Source: Vicinamibacteria bacterium
GTDB taxonomy: Bacteria; Acidobacteriota; Vicinamibacteria; Fen-336
Length of the DNA stretch: 38,714 nt
Direction of reading: 5' to 3'
Assembly (NCBI GenBank): GCA_035570235.1
Contig: DATMML010000071.1
Location: 1-38,714 of the forward strand
In this document: in pieces, positions 17,070 to 26,815 of the stretch
Position numbering within the stretch: position 1 is the first letter of the stretch
Layout: every line of letters starts with the position of its first letter
Program-made: the position numbers and the translations under genes
Notes under the pieces: model-generated
What the model was told of the DNA's origin: nothing
What the model saw: the letters and a program-made list of their open reading frames with translations, nothing else
The model's database searches: none

Positions 17070-18781
17070 GCCTGCGCCTCCTGGGCCTCGACCGCGGCCT
17101 CCGCGGGGCGGCGGATCATGGCGTGGAGGTCGGCGCCCGAGGGCACCATGGGGTAGACCACGTCCTCCTGCTCCACCTGGAACTCGATCAGGGCTGGCCC
17201 CGGCGCGTTTCGGGCCGCCTCCACCGCAGGCACGACGTCGGCGCGGCGGTTCACGCGGCGCGCGGGGATGCCGTAGGCGGAGGCCAGGGCCACAAAGTCG
17301 GGGGAGAGCATCGGGGTGGCCGCGTAGCGGCGGGCGTAGAAGAACTCCTGCCATTGGCGGACCATGCCCAGGAAGCCGTTGTTCACGACCGCGATCTTGA
17401 TGTCCAGCTTCTCCTGCTGGAGGGTGGCCAGCTCGCACTGCGTCATCTGGAACCCGCCGTCCCCCGCGATCACCCAGACCTCGGCCTCCGGGCGGGCCAG
17501 CTTGGCCCCGATGGCGGCGGGCAGGGCGAAGCCCATGGTGCCGAGCCCGCCCGAGGTGATGAGGGTGCGGGGCTTCTCATGGTGGTAGTACTGGGCCTCC
17601 CACATCTGGTGCTGGCCCACGTCGGTCACGACCACGGCCTCGCCCCCCGTGGCCTCCCAGAGGTCGTTGATCACGTGGGCCGCGAACAACCGGCCGCCGT
17701 CCGGCTGGTGCAGGATGTCGCGGGTCCGGGTCTCGGCGCGGCCGGCGTCGATCTCACGCCGCCACTCCGGGTGCCGCCTCTCGGGGAGGAGGGGGAGGAG
17801 CGCGGAGAGGGCCGCCCGGAGGTCGGCCGCGATCTGGACGTCCACGGCCACGTTCTTGCCGATCTCGGAGGGGTCGATCTCCACGTGGACCTTCTTCGCA
17901 TCCGGGGCGTAGGTCTTGAGGTTCCCGGTGACGCGGTCGTCGAAGCGCATCCCGAAGGCGAGCAGAAGGTCCGCCCGCTGGATGGCCTGGTTCACGAAGG
18001 CCTCGCCGTGCATGCCCATCATGCCCAGGGCCAGGGGATGGCTGGCCGGGAAGCCGCCCAGGCCGAGAAGGGTCGAGGCCACGGGGGTATCCGTCTTCTC
18101 CGCGAACTCCTTGAGGAGGTCGGAGGCCCCCGACCGGATCACGCCCGCGCCGGCCAGGATCAGGGGTCGCTTGGCCCCCGCCACCAGCTCCGCGGCCCGG
18201 GTGAGGTCCGCGGCCCGGGGCGGGGAGGGCTCGTGGCCGTTCAGCGGTGGCGCCTCCGCCGGCCACTCGAACTCCGTGCGCGCCTGCTGCACGTCCTTGC
18301 AGATGTCGACCAGGACCGGTCCCGGGCGGCCGCTGCGCGCGAGGTGGAAGGCCTCGCGCAGCGTGCGGGCGAGGGTCGTGACGTCGGTGACGAGCGCGTT
18401 GTGCTTGGTGATGGGGAGGGTGATTCCGGTGACGTCCGTCTCCTGGAAGGCGTCGGTGCCCAGCAGGAGCGACGACACCTGGCCGGTGATGAAGACGGTG
18501 GGGGTGGAGTCGAGCATGGCGGTGGCGATGCCGGTGGTCAGGTTCGTGGCCCCCGGGCCGGAGGTGGCCACCGCCACCCCCACCCGCCCACTGGCGCGGG
18601 CGTAGCCATCCGCCATGTGCGCCGCCCCCTGCTCGTGCCGGACGAGGACGTGGCGTATGGCGGGGTAGTCGAGCATGGCGTCGTAGGCAGGGAGGATGGC
18701 CCCGCCCGGATAGCCGAAGACCGTGGTGACGCCCTCCTTGACCAGACATTCCCAGAGAATCTGCGCCCCGGTCAGAATCAC
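17066..18781 (-). CDS. ilvB: Acetolactate synthase large (catalytic) subunit
   Basis: ThDP-dependent enzyme that makes acetolactate from two pyruvates, or acetohydroxybutyrate from pyruvate plus 2-oxobutyrate. From GTG 18781 the product is 571 aa. VFGYPGGAILPAYDAM and VRHEQGAAHMADGYARA hold the catalytic Glu (about residue 50). SGPGATNLTTGIATAMLDS, QETDVTGITLPITKHN and FGMRFDDRVTG follow. The ThDP motif is VIAGDGGFQMTQCELATL to NNGFLGMVRQWQEFF (about 430-465). The GTG start is preferred because GGGGAGG (18789-18795) sits seven bases upstream; a longer in-frame start (18817) would run into the attenuator. First structural gene of the operon, directly behind the leader and terminator. Confidence 0.96.
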   Translation of the reverse strand: MILTGAQILWECLVKEGVTTVFGYPGGAILPAYDAMLDYPAIRHVLVRHEQGAAHMADGYARASGRVGVAVATSGPGATNLTTGIATAMLDSTPTVFITGQVSSLLLGTDAFQETDVTGITLPITKHNALVTDVTTLARTLREAFHLARSGRPGPVLVDICKDVQQARTEFEWPAEAPPLNGHEPSPPRAADLTRAAELVAGAKRPLILAGAGVIRSGASDLLKEFAEKTDTPVASTLLGLGGFPASHPLALGMMGMHGEAFVNQAIQRADLLLAFGMRFDDRVTGNLKTYAPDAKKVHVEIDPSEIGKNVAVDVQIAADLRAALSALLPLLPERRHPEWRREIDAGRAETRTRDILHQPDGGRLFAAHVINDLWEATGGEAVVVTDVGQHQMWEAQYYHHEKPRTLITSGGLGTMGFALPAAIGAKLARPEAEVWVIAGDGGFQMTQCELATLQQEKLDIKIAVVNNGFLGMVRQWQEFFYARRYAATPMLSPDFVALASAYGIPARRVNRRADVVPAVEAARNAPGPALIEFQVEQEDVVYPMVPSGADLHAMIRRPAEAAVEAQEAQA

Positions 18782-18815
18782 CGCTTGGCCTCCCCGGCTC
18801 CCAAAAAAGAACCCC

Positions 18816-18967
18816 AAAAAGCAAAACCCCCGAGGTTTGCTGCCTCGGGGGTTCTGATCGATCTCGACTTGGCTCTTGGCCTAGATCACCGAACCCCCGT
18901 GCGGTCTAATGGAAATCAGTACCAGCAGTCGCAGGGACAGTCGTACCGCGACCAAGGTGGGTTCGGC
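18816..18967 (-). promoter_or_regulatory. ilv operon transcription attenuator (leader RNA with alternative hairpins)
   Basis: Read on the minus strand. Segment 1 is GCCGAACCC (18967-18959), segment 2 CGGGGGTTC (18899-18891), segment 3 GAACCCCCGAGG (18854-18843) and segment 4 CCTCGGGGGTT (18835-18825). Segments 3 and 4 form a perfect 11-bp terminator stem with a seven-base loop and then TTTTGCTTTTT. Segment 2 pairs perfectly over 9 bp with the first part of segment 3, which would prevent the terminator. Segment 1 can pair with the segment 2 region (18896-18888) over nine pairs, one of them G-U. The control codons lie between segments 1 and 2. A ribosome at the leader stop would cover segment 2 and allow termination; a ribosome stalled on Leu/Val/Ile codons would leave it free. 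This matches the classical ribosome-mediated attenuation design. Confidence 0.88.
18825..18853 (-). terminator. Intrinsic terminator within the ilv attenuator
   Basis: Perfect 11-bp stem AACCCCCGAGG/CCTCGGGGGTT with loop CAGCAAA, followed on the minus strand by TTTTGCTTTTT. It lies between the leader peptide stop (18881) and the ilvB start (18781), so it would cut the operon transcript short unless the antiterminator forms. Confidence 0.9.
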
Positions 18968-18985
18968 GAGGCCGAATTGAGTCAT
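18881..18985 (-). CDS. ilvL: ilv operon leader peptide, 34 aa
   Basis: A short frame on the same strand as ilvB, from ATG 18985 to TAG 18881; an in-frame ATG at 18994 would add three residues. Residues 11-26 read L-V-A-V-R-L-S-L-R-L-L-V-L-I-S-I, so 11 of 16 are Leu (6), Val (3) or Ile (2), the products of the operon. Codons include GTA twice and ATT twice, which are rare in a genome this GC-rich and would increase sensitivity to tRNA charging. The last codons (CAC GGG GGT TCG) contain antiterminator segment 2. The start lies only about 13 to 22 bases after the -10 box, and no ribosome site is visible, so initiation may be leaderless or nearly so. The symbol follows usage for such leaders. Confidence 0.85.
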   Translation of the reverse strand: MTQFGLAEPTLVAVRLSLRLLVLISIRPHGGSVI

Positions 18986-19007
18986 CGAGGGCATACGAAC
19001 GGTCGGT

Positions 19008-19036
19008 AGCGTACGCGGGATCTCGGGGGCTGTCAA
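19008..19036 (-). promoter_or_regulatory. Promoter of the ilv-leu operon leader
   Basis: On the minus strand a perfect -35 TTGACA (19036-19031) is followed after 17 bases by TACGCT (19013-19008) as -10. The transcription start would fall near 19001, only about seven bases before ATG 18994. The exact -35 box and correct spacing make this the best candidate promoter of the whole operon. Confidence 0.7.
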
Positions 19037-19175
19037 GGCCCTGTACTCGTCCCCATGATTTAGTGACACCCGGGCAGGTTTTTGTGGCCGGACCGGGCGG
19101 CCAGGGCCCTGGCCGGTCTGGAGGCGGTCGTCCGGCGGCCTTGCACGACCGGACCTAGAACGTCTGAATCGCAGC
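19037..19175. other. Intergenic stretch with a 16-bp perfect palindrome
   Basis: Between the hydrolase stop and the ilv promoter lies GGCCAGGGCCCTGGCC (19099-19114), a perfect palindrome. GACC (19091-19094) and GGTC (19115-19118) extend it after an asymmetric bulge. A T run precedes it on the plus strand, and it reads as an A run after it on the minus strand, so it does not have intrinsic terminator form in either direction. It could slow polymerase, bind a dimeric protein, or be chance in GC-rich DNA. Confidence 0.4.
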
Positions 19176-20141
19176 TCAGTCAAGTTTCTCGGAACCCTGT
19201 GGCCAGGCCCCTCCCATGAAGGATCGGATCGACGGAATAACGATCTCCGGATATTCCACAAACGATTGGTGCGCGGCATTTCGGATGGTCAGCAACCTCG
19301 CATTTGGAAGAGTCGTTGCCCATTCCTTCCCCGATCCATAGGGTGCGTTGCGGTCCCTCGTCCCGTGGATCGTCAGCACTGCCGTGCGTAAGGTGCGGGC
19401 ACCCTGCGACACGTCCACCTTCTTGACCGATTCAATTGAGGCGGCGAAGTGTCTTTGAAGATGGGTCGGCCACTCGTTGGGCATGTCGCACCATCCCGGC
19501 CCGAGCTTGCCAACATTGGCCGGGTTGCCCACGAGCATGAACCGGGTCACCTCCCACTCCTTCTCGCAGTATTCTCGGGGATGCTCATCGTCGAGATGGG
19601 CCCGGCGAAGCTCTTTCAATTCCTCCAACTTTGCAGGATCAGGCACCGACTTCACGTCCTCAGCCATCAGGTCGGCTGGATACGTGCTGTTGAAGCTCAT
19701 GGGCACAGGCCCCATTTGCACGATGCGCTCGACCTGTTGCGGATGTTCGAGCGCATACATCACCACCACCAATCCGAGATACGAATATCCGACGGGCGTG
19801 AACCTCTTCACTCCGAAGTGGCGGCGCACATCTTCCAAGTCGCGCACATCGTCTTGGATCGTCAGTCGCGCCGGATCCGAGATGGGCTGTGACCACCCAC
19901 GGTCCCGCATGTCATAAGCAATGACTGTGTACTGGTCGGATAAGACTTTCAGGGCGTCAAACACGAACAAGCGGCCGGGTGTGATCAATACCGGCCCGCG
20001 TCCTGCCCTTTCGTAGTAGAGCTGGCTTCCGTCCCGCACCCGCAGAGATCCGTGCTGGACTCCCGACGCATTTGGAGAGTCCGCCCGCAATGTCTCCGCA
20101 ACGACCAGTAACCCGACGAGAACTGCCAACACCGCTTTCAT
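19176..20141 (-). CDS. Exported alpha/beta hydrolase (proline iminopeptidase-like)
   Basis: An alpha/beta-hydrolase fold enzyme of unknown substrate. Residues 1-20 form a signal peptide (KAVLAVLVGLLVVAETLRA), so it should act outside the cytoplasm. The catalytic triad is readable: Ser120 in VGYSYLG (nucleophile elbow), Asp263 in IHGTRDRNAPYG and His291 in NAAHQSFVEYP. The cap region around 150-230 is rich in charged residues. ATG 20141 has a GGTGA ribosome site. GC content in a sampled 60 bases (19561-19620) is 55%, well below the flanking ilv genes, and the gene breaks up an otherwise amino-acid-biosynthetic block, so recent acquisition is plausible. Proline iminopeptidase or haloalkane dehalogenase relatives are possible; I cannot choose. 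Confidence 0.85.
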   Translation of the reverse strand: MKAVLAVLVGLLVVAETLRADSPNASGVQHGSLRVRDGSQLYYERAGRGPVLITPGRLFVFDALKVLSDQYTVIAYDMRDRGWSQPISDPARLTIQDDVRDLEDVRRHFGVKRFTPVGYSYLGLVVVMYALEHPQQVERIVQMGPVPMSFNSTYPADLMAEDVKSVPDPAKLEELKELRRAHLDDEHPREYCEKEWEVTRFMLVGNPANVGKLGPGWCDMPNEWPTHLQRHFAASIESVKKVDVSQGARTLRTAVLTIHGTRDRNAPYGSGKEWATTLPNARLLTIRNAAHQSFVEYPEIVIPSIRSFMGGAWPQGSEKLD

Positions 20142-20153
20142 CGTTCACCCCGA

Positions 20154-20420
20154 CTATGGAACCTGAGGGACCCGAATCACCCAACTGCCTTCCGGCTGTA
20201 GGAGACGCGCCATCGCTGCACAGGCGGCCTGGAGCTCCAACGTGAACGCGAAACGGCCGTCAGGGGGGGCGGGATGTCCCATATGCATGACCGGCTCTTC
20301 CGTTCCGACGGAGTCTAGGTCGACTCGGGCCGACATGGTCTGTCGGTTCAGGACAAAAAGCGGACTCTTCTGGCCACCGTCTCGCGGCAGGCAGCCCTTA
20401 TGACAGAGTTTTGCAAGCAC
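20154..20420 (-). CDS. Small hypothetical ORF, possibly a gene remnant
   Basis: An 88-codon frame (or 60 codons from the internal ATG at 20336) that ends 12 bases before the hydrolase start. No family is recognised. Its C-terminal part (TLELQAACAAMARLL and GSWVIRVP) looks protein-like, while the N-terminal part does not. Its composition is moderate in GC like the hydrolase, so both may belong to the same acquired segment. It could be an upstream cistron, a truncated gene or non-coding. Confidence 0.3.
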   Translation of the reverse strand: MLAKLCHKGCLPRDGGQKSPLFVLNRQTMSARVDLDSVGTEEPVMHMGHPAPPDGRFAFTLELQAACAAMARLLQPEGSWVIRVPQVP

Positions 20421-20502
20421 GCGCAGCAGGGACGTGCGCGGATTTCAACGGACGGCAGTGGTCTCGCCAAACTACAAGTACCGCCCCTGCCCTTTTTTGC
20501 GG

Positions 20503-22176
20503 CTAGTCGGTCACCGCGCCCAGGCTGGCGCTCGAGACGAGCCGGGCATACTTGGCGAGCACGCCCCTCCGGTAGCGGGGCGGGGGGGGCGACCAGGCCG
20601 CACGGCGGCGCGCGATCTCGCCCTCCTCCACGTCCAGGCTCAGCCGGCGCGCCTCGGCGTCGATGGTGACGAGATCGCCCTCCCGGACCAGGGCGATCGC
20701 CCCCCCCACCGCCGCTTCGGGAGACACGTGGCCGACCACCATGCCGTGGGTGGCCCCGGAGAAGCGGCCGTCGGTGATGAGCCCCACTGAGTCGCCGAGG
20801 CCCGCGCCCACGATGGCCGAGGTGGGGCCGAGCATCTCGCGCATGCCGGGGCCCCCCCGCGGGCCCTCGTAGCGGAGCACGATCACGTCCCCCGCGCGGA
20901 TGCGGCCGGCCAGGGTCGCCTCCATGCAGGCCTCCTCGGAGTCGAACACCCGGGCGGGGCCGGTGATTTTCGTAGCTTTGAGGCCGGTGATCTTGGCCAC
21001 GGCCCCTTCTGGGGCCAGGTTGCCCCGCAGGATGGCCAGATGCCCCTGGGGGTGGATGGGTCTTTCCCAGGGGCGGATGACGTCCTGATCGGCCCGCGGC
21101 GTCGCGGGCACATCCTTAAGCTGCTCGGCCACGGTGTGGCCGGTGATGGTGAGGGCCTCCCCGTGGAGCCGGCCGTGGACGAGGAGCATCTTCATGACCT
21201 GGGGGATGCCTCCCGCCCGGTGCAGGTCGGTGGCCACGTACCGGCCGGAGGGCCTGAGATCGCAGAGCACGGGCACCCCCCCGCGCAGGGTCTCGAAATC
21301 GTCGATGCTGAGCGGAACCTCCGCGGCGTGGGCGATGGCCAGGAGGTGCAGGACGGCGTTGGTGGACCCCCCCACCGCCATCACCACCGCAATCGCGTTC
21401 TCGAAGGCGGCGCGGGTCAGGATCTGCCGGGGGGAGAGGCCGCGCCGGATGGCGGCGGCCAGCACCGCCCCCGACTCGGCCGCGCTCTCGGCCTTCTCCG
21501 GGTCCTCGGCGGCCATGGTGGAGGAGTACATCAGGCTCATGCCCATGGCCTCGAAGGCGGAGGACATGGTGTTGGCGGTGAACATGCCACCGCAAGAGCC
21601 CGCCCCCGGACAGGCCTTGCCCTCCACCTCCTTGAGCGTGGCCAGGTCGATCTTGCCCGCCGCCTGCGCCCCCACCGCCTCGAACACGCTGCCGATCGTG
21701 AGGTCCTGCCCCGCGTAGTGGCCGGGCTTGATCGTCCCCCCGTAGACGAAGATGGCGGGGATGTCCATGCGGGCCACGGCGATCATGGCCCCCGGCATGT
21801 TCTTGTCGCAGCCGCCGATGGCCAGGACCCCGTCCATGGTCTGCCCGTTGCAGGCCGTCTCGATGGAATCGGCGATCACCTCGCGGGAGACCAGCGAGTA
21901 CTTCATCCCCTCCGTGCCCATGGAGATGCCGTCGCTCACGGTGATGGTCCCGAAGACCTGGGGCATGGTCGCCGCCTCACGCAGGGCGGCCTCCGCCCGC
22001 GCGGCGAGGGTGTTGAGCCCGAGGTTGCAGGGGGTGATGGTGCTATAGGCGTTGGCGATACCTACGATCGGCTTGCTGAAGTCGCCCTCCCCGAACCCCA
22101 CCGCGCGCAGCATGGCCCGGCTGGGGGCGCGCAGCACCCCTTCCGTCACGACTCGGCTCCGGCGGTGGTCGGTCAT
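20503..22176 (-). CDS. ilvD: Dihydroxy-acid dehydratase
   Basis: Fe-S enzyme that dehydrates 2,3-dihydroxyisovalerate and 2,3-dihydroxy-3-methylvalerate to the 2-oxo acid precursors of Val/Leu and Ile. Cluster-related cysteines appear at Cys50 (TPCNLGLN), Cys123 (GGCDKNMPG) and Cys195 ([14 protein letters not shown]). Further landmarks are [41 protein letters not shown] and [20 protein letters not shown]. The 557-aa length is typical. ATG 22176 has a GGGGGG stretch just upstream as ribosome site. It begins 31 bases after the gltB stop on the same strand, so cotranscription with gltB is likely, while it is separated from the rest of the ilv genes by the hydrolase segment. Confidence 0.96.
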   Translation of the reverse strand: MTDHRRSRVVTEGVLRAPSRAMLRAVGFGEGDFSKPIVGIANAYSTITPCNLGLNTLAARAEAALREAATMPQVFGTITVSDGISMGTEGMKYSLVSREVIADSIETACNGQTMDGVLAIGGCDKNMPGAMIAVARMDIPAIFVYGGTIKPGHYAGQDLTIGSVFEAVGAQAAGKIDLATLKEVEGKACPGAGSCGGMFTANTMSSAFEAMGMSLMYSSTMAAEDPEKAESAAESGAVLAAAIRRGLSPRQILTRAAFENAIAVVMAVGGSTNAVLHLLAIAHAAEVPLSIDDFETLRGGVPVLCDLRPSGRYVATDLHRAGGIPQVMKMLLVHGRLHGEALTITGHTVAEQLKDVPATPRADQDVIRPWERPIHPQGHLAILRGNLAPEGAVAKITGLKATKITGPARVFDSEEACMEATLAGRIRAGDVIVLRYEGPRGGPGMREMLGPTSAIVGAGLGDSVGLITDGRFSGATHGMVVGHVSPEAAVGGAIALVREGDLVTIDAEARRLSLDVEEGEIARRRAAWSPPPPRYRRGVLAKYARLVSSASLGAVTD

Positions 22177-22207
22177 GAACCCCCCCGCGCTCTGGCGGCG
22201 GGGAAGT

Positions 22208-25200
22208 TTACCCCAGCCCCGGGGTCCCCTCGCCCAGGGGTTGGGCGATCCAGGCCTGGGGGCGGGGCGCGTGCCTCTCCGCCGGCCGCGGGAACTCCAC
22301 GATCCGGGCCGGGGTCGCGCTGCGCCAGGGGAGCGGTCGGGCGAGACCCGCGGTCGCCTTGGGGGCGATGCGGCGGAACAGAGACTTCATCTCCGCCCAG
22401 TTATCGAGGATGTGCCGGGCGCGGTCGCTGCCCGTCGAGTCCCGATGGCACTCGATCCCCTCCCGCAACCATTCCTCGTCCTCGACGGGAAGGGGGCCCA
22501 CCGACACCAGGTCGAGGTTGCAGCGGCGGGGCAGCCGGTCCTCGGGGTCCAGGGCGTACACCAACCCCCCCGACATCCCCGCCCCCAGGTTGCGGCCGGT
22601 GTCGCCCAGGATGATCACCGCCCCCGCCGTCATGTACTCGCAGGCGTGGTCGCCCACCCCCTCCACCACCGCCTGGGCCCCGCTGTTGCGAACGGCAAAG
22701 CGCTCGCCGACGCGCCCGGCCAGGAAGAGTCGGCCGCCGGTGGCGCCGTAGAGCAAGGTGTTGCCGGCGAGGACGGGCTGGGAGGCGAGGGGCGCGGCCT
22801 TGGGGGGGTGCACCACGATCTCCCCACCCGACATCCCCTTGCCCACGTAGTCGTTGGCCTCGCCCTCGAGAACGAGCCGCATCCCCTCCACGCAGAAGGC
22901 CCCGAAGCTCTGGCCCGCACTGCCCCGGAAGCTGAGGCGAACGGTGTTCGGGGGGAGGGGGTGGGCGGGCAGGCGCCGCGCCAGCTCGCCGGCCACCGCG
23001 GCTCCCACCGCCCGGTCCGCGTTGGTGATGAGAAACTCCATCTCGAGGGGCGCCACCGTGGCCCCCCCGAAGCGCAGACGGGCGAGCACGCCCTCGTCCA
23101 GGCGCCCGCCCGTCTCGGGCGGGTCGTTGCGGGGATCCCGGCTGCGGCGGGGGAAATCGGGAGGGGGCGCCTCCGCGAGCACCCGCTCCAGGCTGACCAT
23201 GGAGGCCTTCCCCGCAAGCCGGGGCCGGGCCTCCAGCCGCTCCGTGAGGCCGATGATCTCCTCGATCCGGCGGTAGCCGAGCAGGGCCAGGATCTCCCGC
23301 ACCTCCTGCGCCACCGCGGTGAAGAACTTGACCACGTCCTCGGGGGTGCCCTTGAACCCGAGCCGAAGGTCCTCGCGCTGGGTGGCGATCCCGGCCGGGC
23401 AGGTGTTCAAGTGGCACTGGCGGGCCATGACGCACCCCACGGCCACGAGGGCGGTGCTCCCGAAGCCGAACTCCTCCGCCCCCAGGAGCGCGCCCATGAC
23501 CACGTCGCGGCCGGTCTTGAGCCCGCCCTCCACCTGCAGCCGCACCCGGCCGCGCAGGCGGCTGCGGGTCAGGACCTGCTGGGCCTCGGCCAGGCCCAGC
23601 TCCCAGGGCGTGCCCGCGTTCTTGATCGAGCCCAGGGGGGAGGCGCCGGTGCCCCCGTCGTAGCCCCCGATGAGGATGGCGTCGGCGTGGGCCTTGGCCA
23701 CCCCCGCGGCCACGGTCCCCACCCCGGCCTCGGAGACGAGCTTCACTGCCACGGTGGCCGCGGGGTTCACCCGCTTGAGGTCATAGATGAGCTGGGCCAA
23801 GTCCTCGATGCTGTAGATGTCGTGGTGGGGCGGGGGCGAGATGAGGGTGATGCCGGGGGAGGCGTGGCGCACGCGCGCGATGTGGGGAGCCACCTTGTGG
23901 CCGGGGAGCTGGCCCCCCTCGCCGGGCTTGCTGCCCTGGGCCATCTTTATCTGGAGCTCGTCCGCCGTGACCAGGTAGTGGGCGGTCACTCCGAACCGGG
24001 CGGAGGCCACCTGCTTGATGCGGTTGTGGGCACGGTCCCCGCCGGGGAGCGCTCTCCAGAAGAGGTCGGCGGGCTCGCCGCCCTCCCCGCTGTTGCTGCG
24101 GGCGCCGATCCGGTTCATGCCGATGGCCAGAACCTCGTGGGCCTCCGGGCTCAGGGCTCCCAGAGACATGGCCGCGGTCATGAAGCGGGGGAAGATGGCC
24201 TCCACCCCCTCCACCTCCTCGAGGGGGATGGGGCCCCGTCCCGAGAACTCCAGGAGGTCGCGCAGGACGAGGGGGTCGCGCGCGTGGACGAGGGCGGCGT
24301 AGGCCCGGTACCCCAGGGGCTCCCCGGATCGAACCGCGGCGTGGAGGGCCTTCACGACCTTGGGGGCGAAGGCGTGGGCCTCGCCGGTCTGACGGAAGCG
24401 GTGGAAGCCCCCCTCCTCGAGGTCGGACGCGGCCTTCACGAACGCGGCCGCGTGGCGGGCGAGGGTCTCGCCGGCGATCTCGGCGAGGCCCACCCCCCCC
24501 ACGAAGGAGGGCGTGCCCGTGAAATGACGGCGGACGAGCGCGGGGGCGACCCCCACCGCTTCGAAGAGCTGGGCCCCGTGATAGGAGCGCAGGGTGGAGA
24601 TGCCCATCTTGGAGAGGATCTTGAGGATCCCCTTGGCCAGGGTCTTCAGGTAGCGGTCCTCGGCCTCCGCCGCTGGCTCTTCCCCGCCCCCCGCCGCCTG
24701 GACCGCCCGGCGGATGGCGGCCAGGGCGAGATAGGGGGAGACCGCGTTGGCCCCGTACCCGAGGAGGCTGGCCACTTGATGGTCGTCGCGGGCCTCGCCC
24801 GTCTCCGCAATCAGGCTTGTCTTGAGCCGCGATCCCCGCCGGACGAGGTGCTGGTGGACGGCGGAGACGGCGAGAAGCGCGGGCAGGGCCGCTCGGCCCT
24901 CGTCCACCCCGCGGTCGGAGAGCACGAGCAGGGTCGCCCCCTCTTCCACCGCCGCCGCGGCCTCGCGCAACAGCCGGTTGAGCGCGGAGGAGAAGGCGCG
25001 CGTGCCGCCCGGAGCCGGGAAAAGCAGGCTCAGCCGCCGCACCACCCACCCCGGGTGCTCCCAGGCCTCGAGGGCCTTGAGCTCCTCCCTCCGCAGCAGG
25101 GGGCCCTCGAGGTGGACCTGGGGCCCGGGCCCGGGCGCCTCCGCCAGCAGATCGCCCTGGGGGCCGAGGTGGGTGCCGAGGGACATCACGAGGGATTCGC

Positions 25201-26794
25201 GGAGGGGATCAATGGGCGGGTTCGTGACCTGGGCGAAGCGCTGTTTGAAGTACGAGTAGAGGAGCCGGGGTTGCGCCGAGAGCACGGCCAGGGGGACGTC
25301 GTCGCCCATCGAGCCCAGGGGCTCGAGCCCCTCCTTGAACATGGGCCCCAGGACGAGCTGCATCTCCTCGCGGGTGTAGCCGAAGGCGCGGAGCGGCCCC
25401 ACCTCCGCGGTCTCGACCTCCGCGGACGGCCGGGGCAGGTCCCTGAAGGGAACACGGTGCTGGGCCAGCCAGGCCGCGTAGGGCCGGCGCGCGGCCAGCC
25501 CGTCGTGGATCGTCCCCCGGTCCAGGAACCGTCCGGCCGCGAGGTCCACCGCGACCATGTCCCCCGGACCCAGCCGCCCGCGGTGGAGGATCCGGCCCGG
25601 AGCCACGTCCAGGACCCCGGCCTCGGACGCCACCAGGACCAGGCCGTCCACGGTGACCGCATAGCGGGCCGGCCGCAGGCCGTTGCGGTCGAGACCGGCA
25701 CCCACGATCTTCCCGTCCGTGAAGACCACGAGAGCGGGGCCGTCCCAGGGCTCCATGAGGCAGGACTGGTACTCGAAGAGGGCCCTGACCTCCGCGGCAA
25801 GCTCGGGGTCGCCCTCCCAGGCCGGGGGCATGAGCAGGCTGACGCCCTGGGTGACGTCGCGCCCGGCCAGGGTGAGGAGGGCGAGGGCCTCGTCCAGGCT
25901 GGCGGAGTCGCTCGTCCCCTCCGGAAGCAGGGGACGGATCGCACCCGCCTTGAGGCCCAGGAGCTGGGAGCTGAGGCCGGCCTCTCGCGCCCGCATCCAG
26001 CTCCGGTTTCCCTCGATGGTGTTGATCTCGCCGTTGTGGGCCACGAGGCGGAAGGGCTGGGTCATGGCCCAGGAGGGGAAGGTGTTGGTGCTGAAGCGCT
26101 GGTGGAAGAGGGCGAAGGCGGTGGCGTAGGCGGGGTGGCGGAGATCGGGGTAGAAGTCGGCGAGATCGGTGGCCCGCACCAACGCCTTGTAGACGAGGGT
26201 CCGGTGGCTGAGGGAGGCGACATAGAGCCCGCGGAGCCCCAGGCGCCGGGCGCGCGCCTCCAGCTCCCGGCGCGCCCGGTAGAGCCGACGCTCGAAATCC
26301 GCGTCCGACGCCGCAGGGGGCCGGCCCACAAGGAGATGGGCGATCCCGGGGCGCGCCCGCCAGGCCTGCTCCCCCAGGACCTCCTCCCGGATCGGCACCT
26401 CCCGCCAGCCCAGGAAGGGAAGGCCCTCCTGGACCAGGACTTCCTCGACCAGGGCCCGGGCCCGGGCGGCGCGGGCCGGCTCGGGGGGAAGGAATATCGA
26501 GCCCACGGCCAGGCCGCCCGGCTCGAGGCCGGAGAGGCCCCGGGCCGCGAGGTCCTCCCGCAGCACATCGAAAGGGATCTGGGTCGTGACCCCCGCCCCG
26601 TCCCCGGTGGTTCCGTCCGCGGCGACCGCCCCCCGATGGGCCATGCGGGAAAGGGCGGTCAAGGCCAGGGGCAGGATGCGGACGTGGGGGCGGCCCCCGA
26701 GTTCGGCCAGGAACCCCACTCCGCAGGCGTCGTGCTCGAAAGCCGGCTCGTAGAGGCCCCGCGTCGAGGCCCGCGCATTCTCCCTGGGCTTCAC
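22208..26794 (-). CDS. gltB: Glutamate synthase large subunit (GOGAT)
   Basis: Makes two glutamates from glutamine and 2-oxoglutarate. The 1528-aa protein has the usual order: a short propeptide, then Cys24 ([15 protein letters not shown]), the N-terminal nucleophile of the type II glutaminase domain (about 24-430); a central domain with a linker; the FMN-barrel synthase domain (about 820-1200), including [11 protein letters not shown] and [20 protein letters not shown]; the 3Fe-4S motif [19 protein letters not shown] (about 1119-1135); and the C-terminal GXGXG beta-helix (about 1270-1480). GTG 26794 has GGGAGG four bases upstream. No gltD lies beside it in the window, so the small subunit must be elsewhere or another electron donor (such as ferredoxin) is used. 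Divergent from a LysR regulator that probably controls it; ilvD follows. Confidence 0.96.
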   Translation of the reverse strand: MKPRENARASTRGLYEPAFEHDACGVGFLAELGGRPHVRILPLALTALSRMAHRGAVAADGTTGDGAGVTTQIPFDVLREDLAARGLSGLEPGGLAVGSIFLPPEPARAARARALVEEVLVQEGLPFLGWREVPIREEVLGEQAWRARPGIAHLLVGRPPAASDADFERRLYRARRELEARARRLGLRGLYVASLSHRTLVYKALVRATDLADFYPDLRHPAYATAFALFHQRFSTNTFPSWAMTQPFRLVAHNGEINTIEGNRSWMRAREAGLSSQLLGLKAGAIRPLLPEGTSDSASLDEALALLTLAGRDVTQGVSLLMPPAWEGDPELAAEVRALFEYQSCLMEPWDGPALVVFTDGKIVGAGLDRNGLRPARYAVTVDGLVLVASEAGVLDVAPGRILHRGRLGPGDMVAVDLAAGRFLDRGTIHDGLAARRPYAAWLAQHRVPFRDLPRPSAEVETAEVGPLRAFGYTREEMQLVLGPMFKEGLEPLGSMGDDVPLAVLSAQPRLLYSYFKQRFAQVTNPPIDPLRESLVMSLGTHLGPQGDLLAEAPGPGPQVHLEGPLLRREELKALEAWEHPGWVVRRLSLLFPAPGGTRAFSSALNRLLREAAAAVEEGATLLVLSDRGVDEGRAALPALLAVSAVHQHLVRRGSRLKTSLIAETGEARDDHQVASLLGYGANAVSPYLALAAIRRAVQAAGGGEEPAAEAEDRYLKTLAKGILKILSKMGISTLRSYHGAQLFEAVGVAPALVRRHFTGTPSFVGGVGLAEIAGETLARHAAAFVKAASDLEEGGFHRFRQTGEAHAFAPKVVKALHAAVRSGEPLGYRAYAALVHARDPLVLRDLLEFSGRGPIPLEEVEGVEAIFPRFMTAAMSLGALSPEAHEVLAIGMNRIGARSNSGEGGEPADLFWRALPGGDRAHNRIKQVASARFGVTAHYLVTADELQIKMAQGSKPGEGGQLPGHKVAPHIARVRHASPGITLISPPPHHDIYSIEDLAQLIYDLKRVNPAATVAVKLVSEAGVGTVAAGVAKAHADAILIGGYDGGTGASPLGSIKNAGTPWELGLAEAQQVLTRSRLRGRVRLQVEGGLKTGRDVVMGALLGAEEFGFGSTALVAVGCVMARQCHLNTCPAGIATQREDLRLGFKGTPEDVVKFFTAVAQEVREILALLGYRRIEEIIGLTERLEARPRLAGKASMVSLERVLAEAPPPDFPRRSRDPRNDPPETGGRLDEGVLARLRFGGATVAPLEMEFLITNADRAVGAAVAGELARRLPAHPLPPNTVRLSFRGSAGQSFGAFCVEGMRLVLEGEANDYVGKGMSGGEIVVHPPKAAPLASQPVLAGNTLLYGATGGRLFLAGRVGERFAVRNSGAQAVVEGVGDHACEYMTAGAVIILGDTGRNLGAGMSGGLVYALDPEDRLPRRCNLDLVSVGPLPVEDEEWLREGIECHRDSTGSDRARHILDNWAEMKSLFRRIAPKATAGLARPLPWRSATPARIVEFPRPAERHAPRPQAWIAQPLGEGTPGLG

Positions 26795-26815
26795 CCTGCC
26801 TCCCAGGTCTCAGTA

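Noticed and set aside
19091-19118. The large palindrome as terminator of the hydrolase gene
   Set aside because: On the hydrolase strand it is followed by CCACAAAAA, an A run, not a U run.
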